From an uncultured Verrucomicrobia subdivision 3 bacterium (GTDB taxonomy: Bacteria; Verrucomicrobiota; Verrucomicrobiae; Limisphaerales; UBA11358): a stretch of 64,000 nucleotides of DNA. The notes beneath the pieces are model-generated. The model worked only from the letters and a program-made list of their open reading frames with translations. It was not told where the DNA came from and ran no database searches. Both the position numbers and the translations under genes were made by a program. Location: contig CAIXPZ010000149.1 in the NCBI GenBank assembly GCA_903921455.1, positions 1 through 64,000 of the forward strand. The letters are read 5' to 3'. The stretch's first letter is position 1; every line of letters begins with the position of its first letter. Positions 8,161-17,318 of this stretch are shown piece by piece.

Positions 8161-8394
8161 TCAATGGCCTCCGTGGCAATGCCCGCCACAGCAGCCGCCA
8201 CTGCGGCGGCCCCCGCCGGTTTTCTTGCTCGCGGAAGTATTGTTGCCGGCGCCGGCGGAGGCGAAATTGGATAATTGCTTGTCCAACCGGGTGGAACCGC
8301 AGTGCGGGCATTTCGTGCCGTGCCATTCGGCGGAGCGGACGAGCACTTCGGAATCACGATCACACTGGGCGCAATGGAATTCGTAGATCGGCAT
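8161..8394 (-). CDS. FmdB-family zinc-ribbon protein
   Basis: This 77-residue protein starts 'MPIYEFHCAQCD', the hallmark of FmdB putative regulators, with a second CPHC knuckle around residue 30. The family forms a small zinc ribbon of unclear role. The C-terminal tail is unusually Gly/Cys/His rich ('CCGGHCHGGH') and could bind metal. The start at 8394 is chosen to match the family N-terminus; the frame extends upstream but the added residues are not family-like. Confidence 0.85.
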   Translation of the reverse strand: MPIYEFHCAQCDRDSEVLVRSAEWHGTKCPHCGSTRLDKQLSNFASAGAGNNTSASKKTGGGRRSGGCCGGHCHGGH

Positions 8395-8482
8395 GGCGTC
8401 AAAGTAGTCCGCCGGGCGGGAATGTTCAAGCGTGGGGCGTAACCGGGCCAGCGATGCCGACCATACCGCGAACGCGGTAACC

Positions 8483-9064
8483 TCAAAGATTGAGCGTCCG
8501 ATAGAAACGCTGGTGGTAGCTGGCAGCGTTGACGTCCACAAATACAAAGGGCAGGGTGTTGGTCTGAATCGAAACCCAATCGCGCAGGTTGGTGGAGGCT
8601 TGAACGACACAGGACTGGCCCGGCACCCCGGAAACTGCAAAATTGAATTGCCCGCCGGCAAGGCTGGGTGCCGCAAGCATTATCGGGGCGGGCGGGGTCA
8701 CCGCCGGAGTGGTCAGCGCAATCACGGCCGCGGCAGTGGTAATGCTGGTTTCGTTGGACAAGGCGCTTTCGTTGCCGGTCGCGTCAACCGCCGACGCGGC
8801 AAAATAACAAGTCGTCCCATCCGGCAGGTTGTCAATCGTCGCCACATTGGTATTGGCCACTGTCACCACGGCGGAATAGTCGTGACTCGCCGTGCCATAG
8901 TGAATCCGGTAACCTGCGACAGCGGAGCCGACACTGGCATCCCAAGTCAGCGTGAGGCTTTGACTTGCCAGAACGGGAAGTTGAAGAAACAACACCAGCG
9001 CGCTGCAAAAAATCAAATTCGAGACAAACCACTTCGTCCGAACACTTGCGGAACTACAGGACAT
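8483..9064 (-). CDS. Secreted fibronectin type III protein
   Basis: A 193-residue exported protein with a hydrophobic signal segment at about 12-33. Residues 35-110 form a fibronectin type III domain ('LTLTWDASVGSAVAGYRIHY' to 'NESALSNE'). The C-terminal ~60 residues hold the pattern 'VVQASTNLRDW' then 'QRFYRTL', a short beta domain that recurs in the proteins at 10493 and 14138. In this phylum such ends are common on secreted proteins, possibly as a surface or sorting module. Function is unknown. Confidence 0.7.
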   Translation of the reverse strand: MSCSSASVRTKWFVSNLIFCSALVLFLQLPVLASQSLTLTWDASVGSAVAGYRIHYGTASHDYSAVVTVANTNVATIDNLPDGTTCYFAASAVDATGNESALSNETSITTAAAVIALTTPAVTPPAPIMLAAPSLAGGQFNFAVSGVPGQSCVVQASTNLRDWVSIQTNTLPFVFVDVNAASYHQRFYRTLNL

Positions 9065-9244
9065 ACCATCCCTAATGCAGCCGGCATGCCAGTATGTTTT
9101 AGGACCGGTTTATTTCGGAAAATCTGATCCGCGAAATACGACGGCCGCTGGATGGGAAGCCGGAAACATTTTGTAACCGCTTAAAATTCAGTGGGCGTAA
9201 TTAGCGGGCCGGAGAAAATATTTTTAAAAGAAAAAAGCCGAATG

Positions 9245-9283
9245 TTTTACCGGGGAAATTTGCCGGGTTTTATTCCGGTAAAA
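9245..9283. terminator. Hairpin in the 9065-9352 intergenic gap
   Basis: TTTTACCGG (9245-9253) and CCGGTAAAA (9275-9283) form a perfect 9-bp inverted repeat with a 21-base spacer, itself GC-containing. It lies between two minus-strand genes, downstream of the OYE gene's stop (9353), and may terminate it. Otherwise this 288-base gap holds a CCGCGAAATACG string at about 9130 resembling the repeat at 5379 and nothing else I recognise. Confidence 0.4.
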
Positions 9284-9352
9284 TTGTCCTGATAAAAGGC
9301 AGCGCCTCACAAGAACGCTACACGCCGGCCGGTCAATCACCGCGCCGCTGGT

Positions 9353-10438
9353 TCACCACGCCCGGGCGTATTGATTGGGCGGAGTCAACTGGTAACCGAG
9401 CGCCTTCGCGGCGTGCGCCGGCCAATACGGATCGCGCAAATATTCCCGCGCCAGCAACACGATGTCCGCCTGGCCATTGCGGATTATGTCGTCCGCCTGC
9501 CGGGGTTCGGTGATGAAACCGACGGCGGCCGTCGCGAGGGCTGCGCCGAGCCGAACTTTTTCGGCGAAAGGCACTTGGTAGCCGGGCTTAACAGCGATTT
9601 TTGCGTCCGGCACGAGGCCACCGGAACTGCAATCCACCAAATCCACGCCCGCGGCCTTCAGCAACTTCGCCAAGGCGATGCTGTCCTCGATCTGCCAACC
9701 GCCTTCCATCCAGTCAATTGCCGAAATCCGCACCGTCAGCGGCAGGTGATCCGGCCAAACCTGGCGCACCGCGCGCGTGGTATCGAGCAGCAGGCGGATG
9801 CGATTCTCAAAACTGCCACCGTACTGATCCGTGCGGTGATTGGTCAGCGGCGACAGGAATGAATTAAACAGATACCCATGCGCCGCATGGAGTTCCAGCC
9901 AATCAAAACCCGCCGTCAAGGCTCGTTTCGCCGTGGCGACAAACTCATGCTGCACGCGGGCAATGTCGGCCAGCGTCATCGCGCGCGGCACCCTGGTCAA
10001 TTCGCCACCAAACGCCAGGGCGCTCGGGGCAATGGTTGGCCAGCCGCCCTGCGCCTCGGATAAATGCGCGCCGCCGTTCCACGGCAAAGCCGCCGACGCC
10101 TTGCGCCCGGCATGGGCAATCTGAATGCCGGCCACCGCGCCGTGTTCCTTCATAAACTTCGCGAGACGAGCCAGCGGCTCGATATGCCGGTCGCTCCACA
10201 AACCGAGACAGCCCGGCGTGATGCGGCCCTCCGGCGCAACTGCCGTAGCCTCAACGATGACCAATCCCGCGCCGCCAACCGCGCGCGACCCCAGATGGAC
10301 ATAATGCCAGTCGTTGGCAAAGCCGTCCGCCGCCGAGTATTGGCACATCGGCGAAACGCCGATGCGATTGCGCAGCGTGATTGAGCGGAGGGTGAGCGGA
10401 GAAAACAGGTGCGGAGGGGAAGTTGAATCATTAGCCAT
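9353..10438 (-). CDS. NADH:flavin oxidoreductase, Old Yellow Enzyme family (YqjM-like)
   Basis: Old Yellow Enzymes reduce activated C=C bonds using FMN and NAD(P)H. The 361-residue length fits. 'IGVSPMCQYSA' near residue 30 contains the Cys typical of thermophilic-like/YqjM OYEs. 'IQIAHAGRKAS' and 'ELHAAHGYLFNSFLSP' carry flavin- and substrate-binding residues, and the latter's tyrosine is the usual active-site region. 'ADIVLLAREYLRDPYWP' closes the barrel. The ATG at 10438 (MANDSTS) is chosen; residues upstream are not conserved. The physiological substrate cannot be inferred. Confidence 0.9.
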   Translation of the reverse strand: MANDSTSPPHLFSPLTLRSITLRNRIGVSPMCQYSAADGFANDWHYVHLGSRAVGGAGLVIVEATAVAPEGRITPGCLGLWSDRHIEPLARLAKFMKEHGAVAGIQIAHAGRKASAALPWNGGAHLSEAQGGWPTIAPSALAFGGELTRVPRAMTLADIARVQHEFVATAKRALTAGFDWLELHAAHGYLFNSFLSPLTNHRTDQYGGSFENRIRLLLDTTRAVRQVWPDHLPLTVRISAIDWMEGGWQIEDSIALAKLLKAAGVDLVDCSSGGLVPDAKIAVKPGYQVPFAEKVRLGAALATAAVGFITEPRQADDIIRNGQADIVLLAREYLRDPYWPAHAAKALGYQLTPPNQYARAW

Positions 10439-10492
10439 AGCGCGGACAAAGTAGGCTGGAACGGACAAAGTGCAAGCCGATGACCGAGCCAA

Positions 10493-11458
10493 TCACTGGC
10501 GCGTCCGATAAAACCGCCTAACCACATTGGTCGCAGTCGTATCGGTCACGGTGATTCGGTTCGTGGCCGTGCTGACCGTTGAAATCACCGACCAGCTCAC
10601 CAGATTCGAGGTCGCCTCCAGCTCATACGCGCCGGGCGCGCCGTCGATTTGCAAGGCGGGCACGCCATTGGTGGGCGTAACTAATTTCAACCGCGTCGCG
10701 GGCTGGGAGAGGTTCAGCGAGCGGACGTAGTCAACCTCGTTGGTCCAATAAGCCGGCAGCCGGTCGTAAGGGTTTCCCGCACTGTTGTTTCCATCCGTCA
10801 CAAAAATCCAGCCGGCGTTCCGGCTCGCGGCAAGGTTAACTAGGTTGGTCATCGCGGCGGCGTTGGTCACGGCGTAGGCCACATGGCAAAACTGGCGGGC
10901 CAGATGATTCGTCACCCAGCCGTCCGGCACATAGGCCGGATAATTCGTGGCGTCGTTCTCAAACGTCATCAACCCATCCACCGTGCTGAGATACGGCTCC
11001 GGCGCGGTCGTGCCGGGATTGCCGAAGACCAGCAGGTTGGTCCCCTTTGTCTGGATGAAGGCAGACAGCCCGGCGTAATAATTGTAATGGTTCGTGCCCG
11101 GATCGTTCGCCATCTCGTCCACGAAAATGCCGTCGAGCGGATACCAATTGAAGAAAGTCGTGATATCCGCCTGGATGGCGTTGGGGTCACGCGTGGCAGA
11201 GGCGGAAGAGACGTAGCCCAGCACCTTGCCGCCGGCCGCGCGTAGGCTGTTCACCACGGATACGTAATTCGGATCCTGAACCAAGCCGGGGCCGCTGCCG
11301 GGGTTCATGATGACCACCAGCGGCACGCGCGACGCGGCAAAATTCAGGCCGTCCCAAAACGTCGGCGGATAAAAATAAGCCGGCACGAGCAGTCCCATCG
11401 GCGCCGCTTTCAGGCTGAAGGCCAGCGCGCAGCCAACGATCCAAGCCAGGGGTCTCAT
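10493..11458 (-). CDS. Secreted spherulation-specific family 4-like protein
   Basis: A 321-residue protein with a signal peptide (residues 1-18). The body ('GLLVPAYFYPP', then 'WDGLNFAASRVPLVVIMNPGSGPG', then 'PLDGIFVDEM') matches the spherulin-4 type TIM-barrel seen in slime-mould and bacterial glycosidase-like proteins. These resemble endo-alpha-1,4-polygalactosaminidases (GH114/GH135), so it may attack amino-sugar polymers. The C-terminal ~75 residues are the 'TSNLVSW...RRFYRTR' module shared with the proteins at 8483 and 14138. Start chosen at MRPLAW because it begins the signal peptide. Confidence 0.75.
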   Translation of the reverse strand: MRPLAWIVGCALAFSLKAAPMGLLVPAYFYPPTFWDGLNFAASRVPLVVIMNPGSGPGLVQDPNYVSVVNSLRAAGGKVLGYVSSASATRDPNAIQADITTFFNWYPLDGIFVDEMANDPGTNHYNYYAGLSAFIQTKGTNLLVFGNPGTTAPEPYLSTVDGLMTFENDATNYPAYVPDGWVTNHLARQFCHVAYAVTNAAAMTNLVNLAASRNAGWIFVTDGNNSAGNPYDRLPAYWTNEVDYVRSLNLSQPATRLKLVTPTNGVPALQIDGAPGAYELEATSNLVSWSVISTVSTATNRITVTDTTATNVVRRFYRTRQ

Positions 11459-11517
11459 ATCGGAAAGGTTAACCAAAACGCAACGTGGGCGGGAAAAAAT
11501 GACCATTCGCAGGCAGC

Positions 11518-12258
11518 TCACCAGGGGCGTGCGCCTTTGAGCTGTTTTTTCTCGCGCGGATCTTTTTCCCGCGCCTGGCCGGCGCGGATTTGCATGCGAA
11601 AGGGCGGCTCAGCTTCCGGCGGCAACGGCACGGGCGAAGGCGCCGCGGCCGGTTCCACCGCCGGGCCGGCGTCCACAATCCTGCTGATGACGGACAGAAG
11701 TTCCGTGCGGCCGTGACCCGTCTCAGACGAACATTGAAAAATATCCGGCAACTGCTCGAACCAGCCCGCAATGCGTTCCTGGAAAGCCGTAATGTTCGCC
11801 TGGACCTGCTCAGACGTGCCGCGATCCGTCTTGGTGAACACGATCACGAACGGCAGGGCGTGGCTCGCGAGCCATTGCACGAATTCCAGATCGATGGGCT
11901 GCGGTTCCAGTCCGGAATCAATCAGCAGAAACACGCAGCAGAGATTCGGCCGGTGCTTCAGGTAATTCGCCACCGCCCGGTTGAACTGTGAGACATGCTT
12001 CCGCGAGCCTTCGGCGTAGCCGTAGCCGGGCAAGTCCACCAGCCGCCACGTCTTGCCCATCTTGAAAAAATTGATGAGCTTCGTAAACCCCGGGGTCGGC
12101 GAAACGCGCGCCAGCCGCTCGACGCCCGCAAGGGTGTTCAGCAGCGACGACTTGCCGACATTCGAGCGGCCGATGAAGGCGAATTCCGGCAGGGACTCGT
12201 CCGGGCACGAAGCCAGGTCGGGCGCGCTGCGATCAAAGATGGCGGATGAAATATTCAC
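11518..12258 (-). CDS. engB: Ribosome biogenesis GTPase YsxC/EngB
   Basis: EngB is an essential GTPase for large ribosomal subunit assembly. G motifs are clear: G1 'GRSNVGKSS' at 30-38, G3 'DLPGYGY' at about 75-81, G4 'TKTD' at 142-145. The domain is about 195 residues; here a further ~50-residue tail follows, Pro/Ala/Glu-rich then strongly basic ('REKDPREKKQLKGARPW'). I choose the GTG at 12258, which gives a family-like N-terminus; the frame also extends to a TTG at 12309. No strong ribosome-binding site distinguishes these. Confidence 0.88.
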   Translation of the reverse strand: MNISSAIFDRSAPDLASCPDESLPEFAFIGRSNVGKSSLLNTLAGVERLARVSPTPGFTKLINFFKMGKTWRLVDLPGYGYAEGSRKHVSQFNRAVANYLKHRPNLCCVFLLIDSGLEPQPIDLEFVQWLASHALPFVIVFTKTDRGTSEQVQANITAFQERIAGWFEQLPDIFQCSSETGHGRTELLSVISRIVDAGPAVEPAAAPSPVPLPPEAEPPFRMQIRAGQAREKDPREKKQLKGARPW

Positions 12259-12330
12259 GATGGCAAACCGATTACCTATTGTGGCAGCAATCAACCTTAA
12301 CTGATACAACGAAATTCAAAAGCCGGATAA

Positions 12331-12852
12331 CTACAACACGCCCGGCTGGTTCCCCTGACTTTTCAAAAGCTCCTGCCGCGCGCGGATGGTCGCGGCTTCT
12401 TCGCGGATATTGACCAGTGAAAGTTGCGTCGCATGAAACAGGTTCACACAGCCACCGACCAAACCGGCCACACCCACAATTCCGAGCAGCAAACCCACAC
12501 CGACAACCACGCGCAGCGCAAATTCGCTGCCCAGCTGTCCCGCCACCGCACCGAGCAGCGTCACCAGCGTCGCCGTCACAAAAGCGCCCAGCGCCACGTA
12601 AATGAAATGCAGGGCGCGCAACAGCATGGACGCCTGGCGCTCCACGCGGTTCACGTGCTCCAGAAATTTCGCCCCGCGCGGGTGCGTCTCGCGTTCGGAC
12701 TCCTTCCACAGCTCGCGCATCGACTCGCGCGTGCGCAGGAGGCGGTTGATGGTGCTCAGCGCCAGCAGGCACGAGGCGTTCGTGAGCAACGCCGGCGCCG
12801 CGATGAACGTCAGCACCGCGAACGGATTATTGGTCAGGAGATTGGGTCCCAT
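12331..12852 (-). CDS. DUF2721-type membrane protein
   Basis: This 173-residue integral membrane protein has an N-terminal hydrophobic helix (about 10-32) followed by a charged helical segment ('SMRELWKESERETHP') and then two further hydrophobic helices (80-135). The layout and motif 'AAPALLTNASCLLALSTINRLLR' match DUF2721 proteins. No function is known for the family. It sits immediately upstream of engB on the same strand, a pairing that may be only positional. Confidence 0.75.
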   Translation of the reverse strand: MGPNLLTNNPFAVLTFIAAPALLTNASCLLALSTINRLLRTRESMRELWKESERETHPRGAKFLEHVNRVERQASMLLRALHFIYVALGAFVTATLVTLLGAVAGQLGSEFALRVVVGVGLLLGIVGVAGLVGGCVNLFHATQLSLVNIREEAATIRARQELLKSQGNQPGVL

Positions 12853-12997
12853 AATTCTTGGTCAAGCCAGCCACGACGGATAATTACGTCCAATCCCGCG
12901 CGCCCGTCAACCCTCGATCTGGTATATCGGCGGTAATTTCGTAATCTTGACCGCCGGCCCAACGTCTGGTGAACGCGATGCCACCGGCCAACGAAAT

Positions 12998-14101
12998 ATG
13001 AAACCAACCAGACTGATCCAGGCGGCCGCAGTCCTCGGCGCGGTGCTAAATCTGGCCGCCGCGCCCGCGCGCCCGACGCCACCCACGCGCGATCCGCACA
13101 CACCGGGCTTGGTCGCGGCCACGGAATTGCCGGATGGCGCGGTGCCAGCGGCGGATGCGGAGGGTAATTTCATCATCGGCCCGACCCACCCGCCCGCACC
13201 AGAGATGGCCACCAACGCGCTGGAAGGAAAAGTGTATGCTTTCACCCTGCATTCGGCGGACAGCAAGATTTACCCCGGCATCGCGCGCGCCACCAACACG
13301 TTCGGCACACCGGATCCCGCCGACCCGGCCAAACTCATCGTCACCACCAGCCAGCCCGCGCCTTACACGCGCAAGGTGGCGGTTTATGTGCCCAAAGATT
13401 ACGTCGCCGGCACCGCCGCCCCGTTCATTGTGGGGGCGGATGGGCCGGACAAACTTTTGTTCACGGCGCTGGATCATTTGATCGCGGAGAAAAAAGTTCC
13501 CGCGATGATCGCCATTGCCATTGGCAACGGCGGCGGCGACGCGCAGGGCAGCGAGCGCGGTCGGGAATACGACACATTGTCCGGCCGCTACGCCGAGTTC
13601 GTGGAAACCGAGGTTTTGCCGCTCGTGGAGAAACAATGCGGCATCACGCTGACCAAGAATCCCGACGCCCGCGCGACGATGGGCACCAGTTCCGGCGGGG
13701 CCTGCGCCTGGAGCATGGCGTGGTATCATCCCGACTGGTATCACCGCGTGCTGACGTATTCCGGCACATTCGTGAACCAGCAGTGGCCACCGGATCCGGC
13801 GACACCGCACGGCGCGTGGGGTTATCACGAGCAGCTCATTCCGCAGAATTCCACCAAACCCATCCGGATCTGGCTGGAAGTCGGCGACCGCGATCTGCTC
13901 AATCCAAATGTCATGCGCGACGGAATGCACGACTGGGTGCTGGCCAACGAGAACATGGCGCAAGCGCTCGCCGCCAAGGGCTATCATTATCAATTCGTCT
14001 TCGCCCGCAACGCCGGCCATGGCGACCGCGGCGTAAAGCAGCAAACCCTGCCCGAAGCCCTCGAATGGCTCTGGCACGACTACCCGCGAGTGACAAAGTA
14101 A
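12998..14101 (+). CDS. Secreted esterase (esterase D/enterochelin esterase fold)
   Basis: A 367-residue alpha/beta-hydrolase with a signal peptide (residues 1-22). The nucleophile elbow is 'GTSSGGACAW' and the His is in 'NAGHGDRGV'; 'EVGDRDLLNP' likely supplies the Asp. The order matches the putative esterase family (PF00756) that includes enterochelin and feruloyl esterases. In polysaccharide-degrading bacteria these often remove acyl or feruloyl groups, though siderophore hydrolysis cannot be excluded. ATG at 12998 gives a proper signal peptide. Confidence 0.82.
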   Translation: MKPTRLIQAAAVLGAVLNLAAAPARPTPPTRDPHTPGLVAATELPDGAVPAADAEGNFIIGPTHPPAPEMATNALEGKVYAFTLHSADSKIYPGIARATNTFGTPDPADPAKLIVTTSQPAPYTRKVAVYVPKDYVAGTAAPFIVGADGPDKLLFTALDHLIAEKKVPAMIAIAIGNGGGDAQGSERGREYDTLSGRYAEFVETEVLPLVEKQCGITLTKNPDARATMGTSSGGACAWSMAWYHPDWYHRVLTYSGTFVNQQWPPDPATPHGAWGYHEQLIPQNSTKPIRIWLEVGDRDLLNPNVMRDGMHDWVLANENMAQALAAKGYHYQFVFARNAGHGDRGVKQQTLPEALEWLWHDYPRVTK

Positions 14102-14137
14102 TGCGGATACGCCGGAATAGTCCGCGCCGGATCCGAT

Positions 14138-15511
14138 CTAATTCCCGTAGTTGAACGGATCAGACAACTTTGCATCGGTCGCCATATTCGTGTCGGTAAG
14201 CGTCTTGAGGAAGGCCACCAGCGCATCCTTCTGCGGCGGCGTCAGGTTCAGGCGGCGCACCGAGCCGTCCGGGTTGCGCAACGGCGGCGAAAGATTCGGA
14301 TTGTCCACCACGCCGGAATTATAGAACTCCACGACCTGGTTCAGGTTCGTGAAGCGGCCGTCGTGCATGTAGGGCGCGGTCAACACGATGTTGCGCAGCG
14401 ACGGCACCTTGAACTTGCCCAGATCGCCCGCGTTGCCGGTGATGCCGCCCACGCCGGTGTCCCCGTAGGGAAATTCCAGACCGTTGTTGTTGACGGCCGG
14501 CCCGGGAACAAAATTATCCGTGCCATGACACCCCGCGCAGGTGGCATTGCCGATTTGCCCGAGGAAAAGCTGCCGGCCCAGGTTTTCCTGCGCCGTGAAG
14601 TTCGCAAAATTATTCGACACCCCCAGGTCGTATTTGGATTGCACGGAAATGATGGAGCGGACGAATTGGGCCAGCGCGCGGGAGATGCGGTTGGTGTTGA
14701 TGTCGGTGGTGCCGAACGCCTGCGCAAAGAGATTCGTGTAGAACGGCTCGGCGGCGAGGCGGTTCGTCAGCGCGGCGAGGGTCATGCCCATCTCGATCGG
14801 ATTCTGGATCGGGCCGAGCACCTGATCTTCCAGCGTGTTGGCGCGCTCGTCCCAGAAGAAGTGCCGGCGCTGATACCAGCGGGCGTTGCTCAAGCCCATC
14901 GCGTTGCGCGTGCCCGGGCTGCCGTCATAGCCCACGCTGAACTGGCGCGGATCGGAGAAACCGTGCGCCTGCTGATGGCACGATGAACAGGAAATCGTCT
15001 GGTTCGTCGACAGCCGCTTGTCATAAAACAACACGCGGCCCAGCGTCGCGCCCGCGTCCGTCACCAGATTATTCGGCGGCGTGTTGTCCTGCGCGAGGAT
15101 GGGGTTGACCGCGAAGCTCGCGGGCAGAACCGGCGCGGCATAATTGAACGCCGTTGCCGGCAAGCCGAGCGCATTCGTCGTCGTGCTCGCGATGGTCTGG
15201 AGTGTCGCGTCGTAAAAAGCGCGGTAATAAACATTTGCCCCCGGGTCATTCGTATAGGTGCGTTGGTAAAAACCGTTGAAGACTTTCAGCATTTCCAGCT
15301 CCGTCCAGCCCGTGAGGTTGCTGGAGCTTTGGATGATCCAGACTTGATTGCCCGAGTTGCTGATGCTCAACGTCGCCATCCCGGCGTTGGTCTGGGTGAG
15401 GCTCAAGAGCGCGCCCGGGGCAACGGTTGGCAGGGTGTCGGCTTGAAGCGTCAACGCCAGAGCGAAGACGATGGCAAGGCCGGCGAAGGTTTGGGTGATA
15501 TTCGCTTTCAT
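14138..15511 (-). CDS. Di-heme cytochrome c peroxidase/MauG-family protein with N-terminal extension
   Basis: The protein has two heme c motifs, CSSCH at 175-179 and CAGCH at 325-329, and the MauG/CcpA context ('LFYDKRLSTNQTISC', 'FFWDERANTLEDQ', 'APYMHDGRFTNL', where the Met could be a heme ligand). It is exported (signal peptide 1-23). Residues 30-105 form a 'SSSNLTGWTE...YYRAFYD' module also found at the C-terminus of the proteins at 8483 and 10493. Typical cytochrome c peroxidases are ~330-350 residues, so the 457-residue length reflects this added N-terminal domain. Role: periplasmic peroxide reduction or a MauG-like oxidation, unresolved. Confidence 0.85.
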   Translation of the reverse strand: MKANITQTFAGLAIVFALALTLQADTLPTVAPGALLSLTQTNAGMATLSISNSGNQVWIIQSSSNLTGWTELEMLKVFNGFYQRTYTNDPGANVYYRAFYDATLQTIASTTTNALGLPATAFNYAAPVLPASFAVNPILAQDNTPPNNLVTDAGATLGRVLFYDKRLSTNQTISCSSCHQQAHGFSDPRQFSVGYDGSPGTRNAMGLSNARWYQRRHFFWDERANTLEDQVLGPIQNPIEMGMTLAALTNRLAAEPFYTNLFAQAFGTTDINTNRISRALAQFVRSIISVQSKYDLGVSNNFANFTAQENLGRQLFLGQIGNATCAGCHGTDNFVPGPAVNNNGLEFPYGDTGVGGITGNAGDLGKFKVPSLRNIVLTAPYMHDGRFTNLNQVVEFYNSGVVDNPNLSPPLRNPDGSVRRLNLTPPQKDALVAFLKTLTDTNMATDAKLSDPFNYGN

Positions 15512-15552
15512 GCGCCTACCCTGCATGGATTCACCTTAAGTTAAGATTAAGA

Positions 15553-16662
15553 TTACCTCGAGACAGCTGCTGCGGAGGCGCGGGAGGGGTCCGCCCGTAG
15601 TTGCCCGCAACCGGCGGCCACGTCGATGCCCCGGCGTTGACGGACCGTGCTGGGAATCCCCGCCGCTTGCAGCACCTGCTTGAACTGTTTCACCGTGTCC
15701 GCCGGCGTCGCCGTCCCGGCAAAGCCGCCGGTGGGATTGAGCGGAATCAAATTCACATGCGCATCCAGGCCTTTCAGCAGCGCGACGAGCCGTTCGGCTT
15801 GCGCGGGCGAATCGTTGGTGCCGGCGATCAACGTCCACTCAAAAAAGATGCGCCGTCCCGTGCGGGCAAAGTAAGTACGACAGGCCGACATCAGTTCGGC
15901 GAGCGGCCAGCGGCGGCTTACGGGCACCAGCGCCGAACGTTCCGCCTCCGTCGCGCCGTGCAGGCTGATGGCGAGATTATACGGCCGCTGTTCGGCGGCG
16001 AGCCGCAGGATGCCCGGCACCACGCCAACAGTGCTGATGGTGATCCGGGCCGGGCCGAGGTTCAGGCCCCGGCGGTCGGAGATGATTTCCAGCGCCGCCA
16101 TCACGGCCGCGTAATTGTGCAACGGCTCGCCCATGCCCATCAGCACCAGATTGCGCAACCGGCCGCGCCCGGCGGCGCGCAAGGCCGACTGGACATGGCG
16201 CACTTGCGCCACGATTTCGCCCGGCTGCAGATGCCGCACGAAACCCATCTGGCCCGTGGCGCAAAAGAGGCAGCCCATCGCGCACCCGGCCTGCGTGCTC
16301 AGACACGCGGTTTGGCGACCAGCGTAGCCCATCAACACGGCCTCAATCGTCTGGCCATCGGCCAGGCGGAGCAGAAATTTACGGGTCAGGCCATCCGCGC
16401 TCGCCATGTCCGCAGTTGCCACCAGGGCATCGATGAAGAACCGGCGGCCGGCGCCGACATTATCGGTCAACCACCGCCGCAACGGCGGAACGAAATCCGG
16501 TTCCGCTGCCAAATCGGTTTTCAAATCGCGCTGCAGCGCGCGCCACAGCGACCGGACGTGAACCGGCGGCAGCCCGGACGCTACGAATTCCCGTTCCAGC
16601 TCCGTGAACGTGAGGTCGAGGAGCGAACGGGGCGCGGCGGGTTTTGCGGGAACGATCGTCAT
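15553..16662 (-). CDS. rlmN: 23S rRNA/tRNA adenine C2-methyltransferase RlmN
   Basis: RlmN uses two SAM molecules and a radical mechanism to methylate adenine 2503 of 23S rRNA and some tRNAs. The radical SAM cysteines are C127, C131 and C134 in 'GCAMGCLFCATGQMG'. 'LVLMGMGEPLHNY' and 'NLAISLHGATEAERSALVPV' follow, then 'VTVRQRRG'-like 'STVRQRRGIDVAAGCGQL', where the last Cys is the second catalytic cysteine position. The 369-residue length is normal. Start at 16662 gives an N-terminus in line with the family. Confidence 0.93.
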   Translation of the reverse strand: MTIVPAKPAAPRSLLDLTFTELEREFVASGLPPVHVRSLWRALQRDLKTDLAAEPDFVPPLRRWLTDNVGAGRRFFIDALVATADMASADGLTRKFLLRLADGQTIEAVLMGYAGRQTACLSTQAGCAMGCLFCATGQMGFVRHLQPGEIVAQVRHVQSALRAAGRGRLRNLVLMGMGEPLHNYAAVMAALEIISDRRGLNLGPARITISTVGVVPGILRLAAEQRPYNLAISLHGATEAERSALVPVSRRWPLAELMSACRTYFARTGRRIFFEWTLIAGTNDSPAQAERLVALLKGLDAHVNLIPLNPTGGFAGTATPADTVKQFKQVLQAAGIPSTVRQRRGIDVAAGCGQLRADPSRASAAAVSR

Positions 16663-16808
16663 GTCACCGCAAAGTGTGGCGGGTGCGCCCCGCGCTTTCA
16701 ACTCCAACACAGCGCAGTCAGAGAGCAACAGAGGATATATATTTTCCGAAGGTCACCATCGAATTTTTCAACTCACCCCCGGACCGGCTTCGGCGTTATA
16801 ACAACCCT

Positions 16809-17246
16809 ATGAAAAATCCCTCCCTCGCCGAGCCTCGGCAAACCTTCATGCCGCGCCTCATCGCCCTGAGCCTGCTCGCCCTGCTTTTGGCGCTGGCTGG
16901 GGCGGGTTGCAAAACCAAGGCCACCGCCGAATTGAACCCCACCGGTATTTATACCCTGATCAGCGTGGCTGGCCAAAACGTGCCCGGCAGCCTGACGCAC
17001 GAGGGCGTGGCGATGCTGGTCAAATCGGGAAGCTTAACCCTGAACGCCGATGGCAGTGGCCGAAGTATGATGGTATTTGCCGTGCCACCGCAGCCTGATG
17101 ACCGCCGTGAAGTCATGGCCACCTACACGCAAACCGGCACAGAACTCACCCTGCGCTGGCAAGGCGCCGGAACGACGAAAGGCCAGCTCCACGGCAGGGA
17201 ATTCACCATGAACAATGAGGGAATAGTCTTCGTCTACCGGAAATAA
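16809..17246 (+). CDS. Small lipoprotein of unknown function
   Basis: The 145-residue protein has a hydrophobic N-terminal helix ending in a lipobox ('LALAGAGC'), so it should be a lipoprotein with Cys34 lipidated. The remaining ~110 residues are predicted beta-rich ('TGIYTLISVAGQNVPGSL', 'TYTQTGTELTLRW'), resembling lipocalin-like or heme-lyase-like domains in small secreted proteins. I recognise no specific family. A hairpin terminator follows at 17262. Confidence 0.7.
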   Translation: MKNPSLAEPRQTFMPRLIALSLLALLLALAGAGCKTKATAELNPTGIYTLISVAGQNVPGSLTHEGVAMLVKSGSLTLNADGSGRSMMVFAVPPQPDDRREVMATYTQTGTELTLRWQGAGTTKGQLHGREFTMNNEGIVFVYRK

Positions 17247-17261
17247 TTCGGGGCAACGAAA

Positions 17262-17301
17262 AACGGGAGGGAAGCGCCTCACGGCCACTCCGCCTCCCGT
17301 T
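17262..17301. terminator. Inverted repeat between convergent genes
   Basis: AACGGGAGG (17262-17270) pairs with CCTCCCGTT (17293-17301) across a 22-base GC-containing loop. It lies between the stops of the plus-strand lipoprotein and the minus-strand phosphofructokinase, so it is a plausible bidirectional terminator, though no long T tract follows on the plus strand. Confidence 0.5.
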
Positions 17302-17318
17302 CAAATCGGCAAACGACC

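Noticed and set aside
14363..14986. Long open frame antisense to the MauG-type gene
   Set aside because: High GC makes long shadow frames; the minus strand has two heme motifs and clear family signature, and the antisense product has no recognisable domain.
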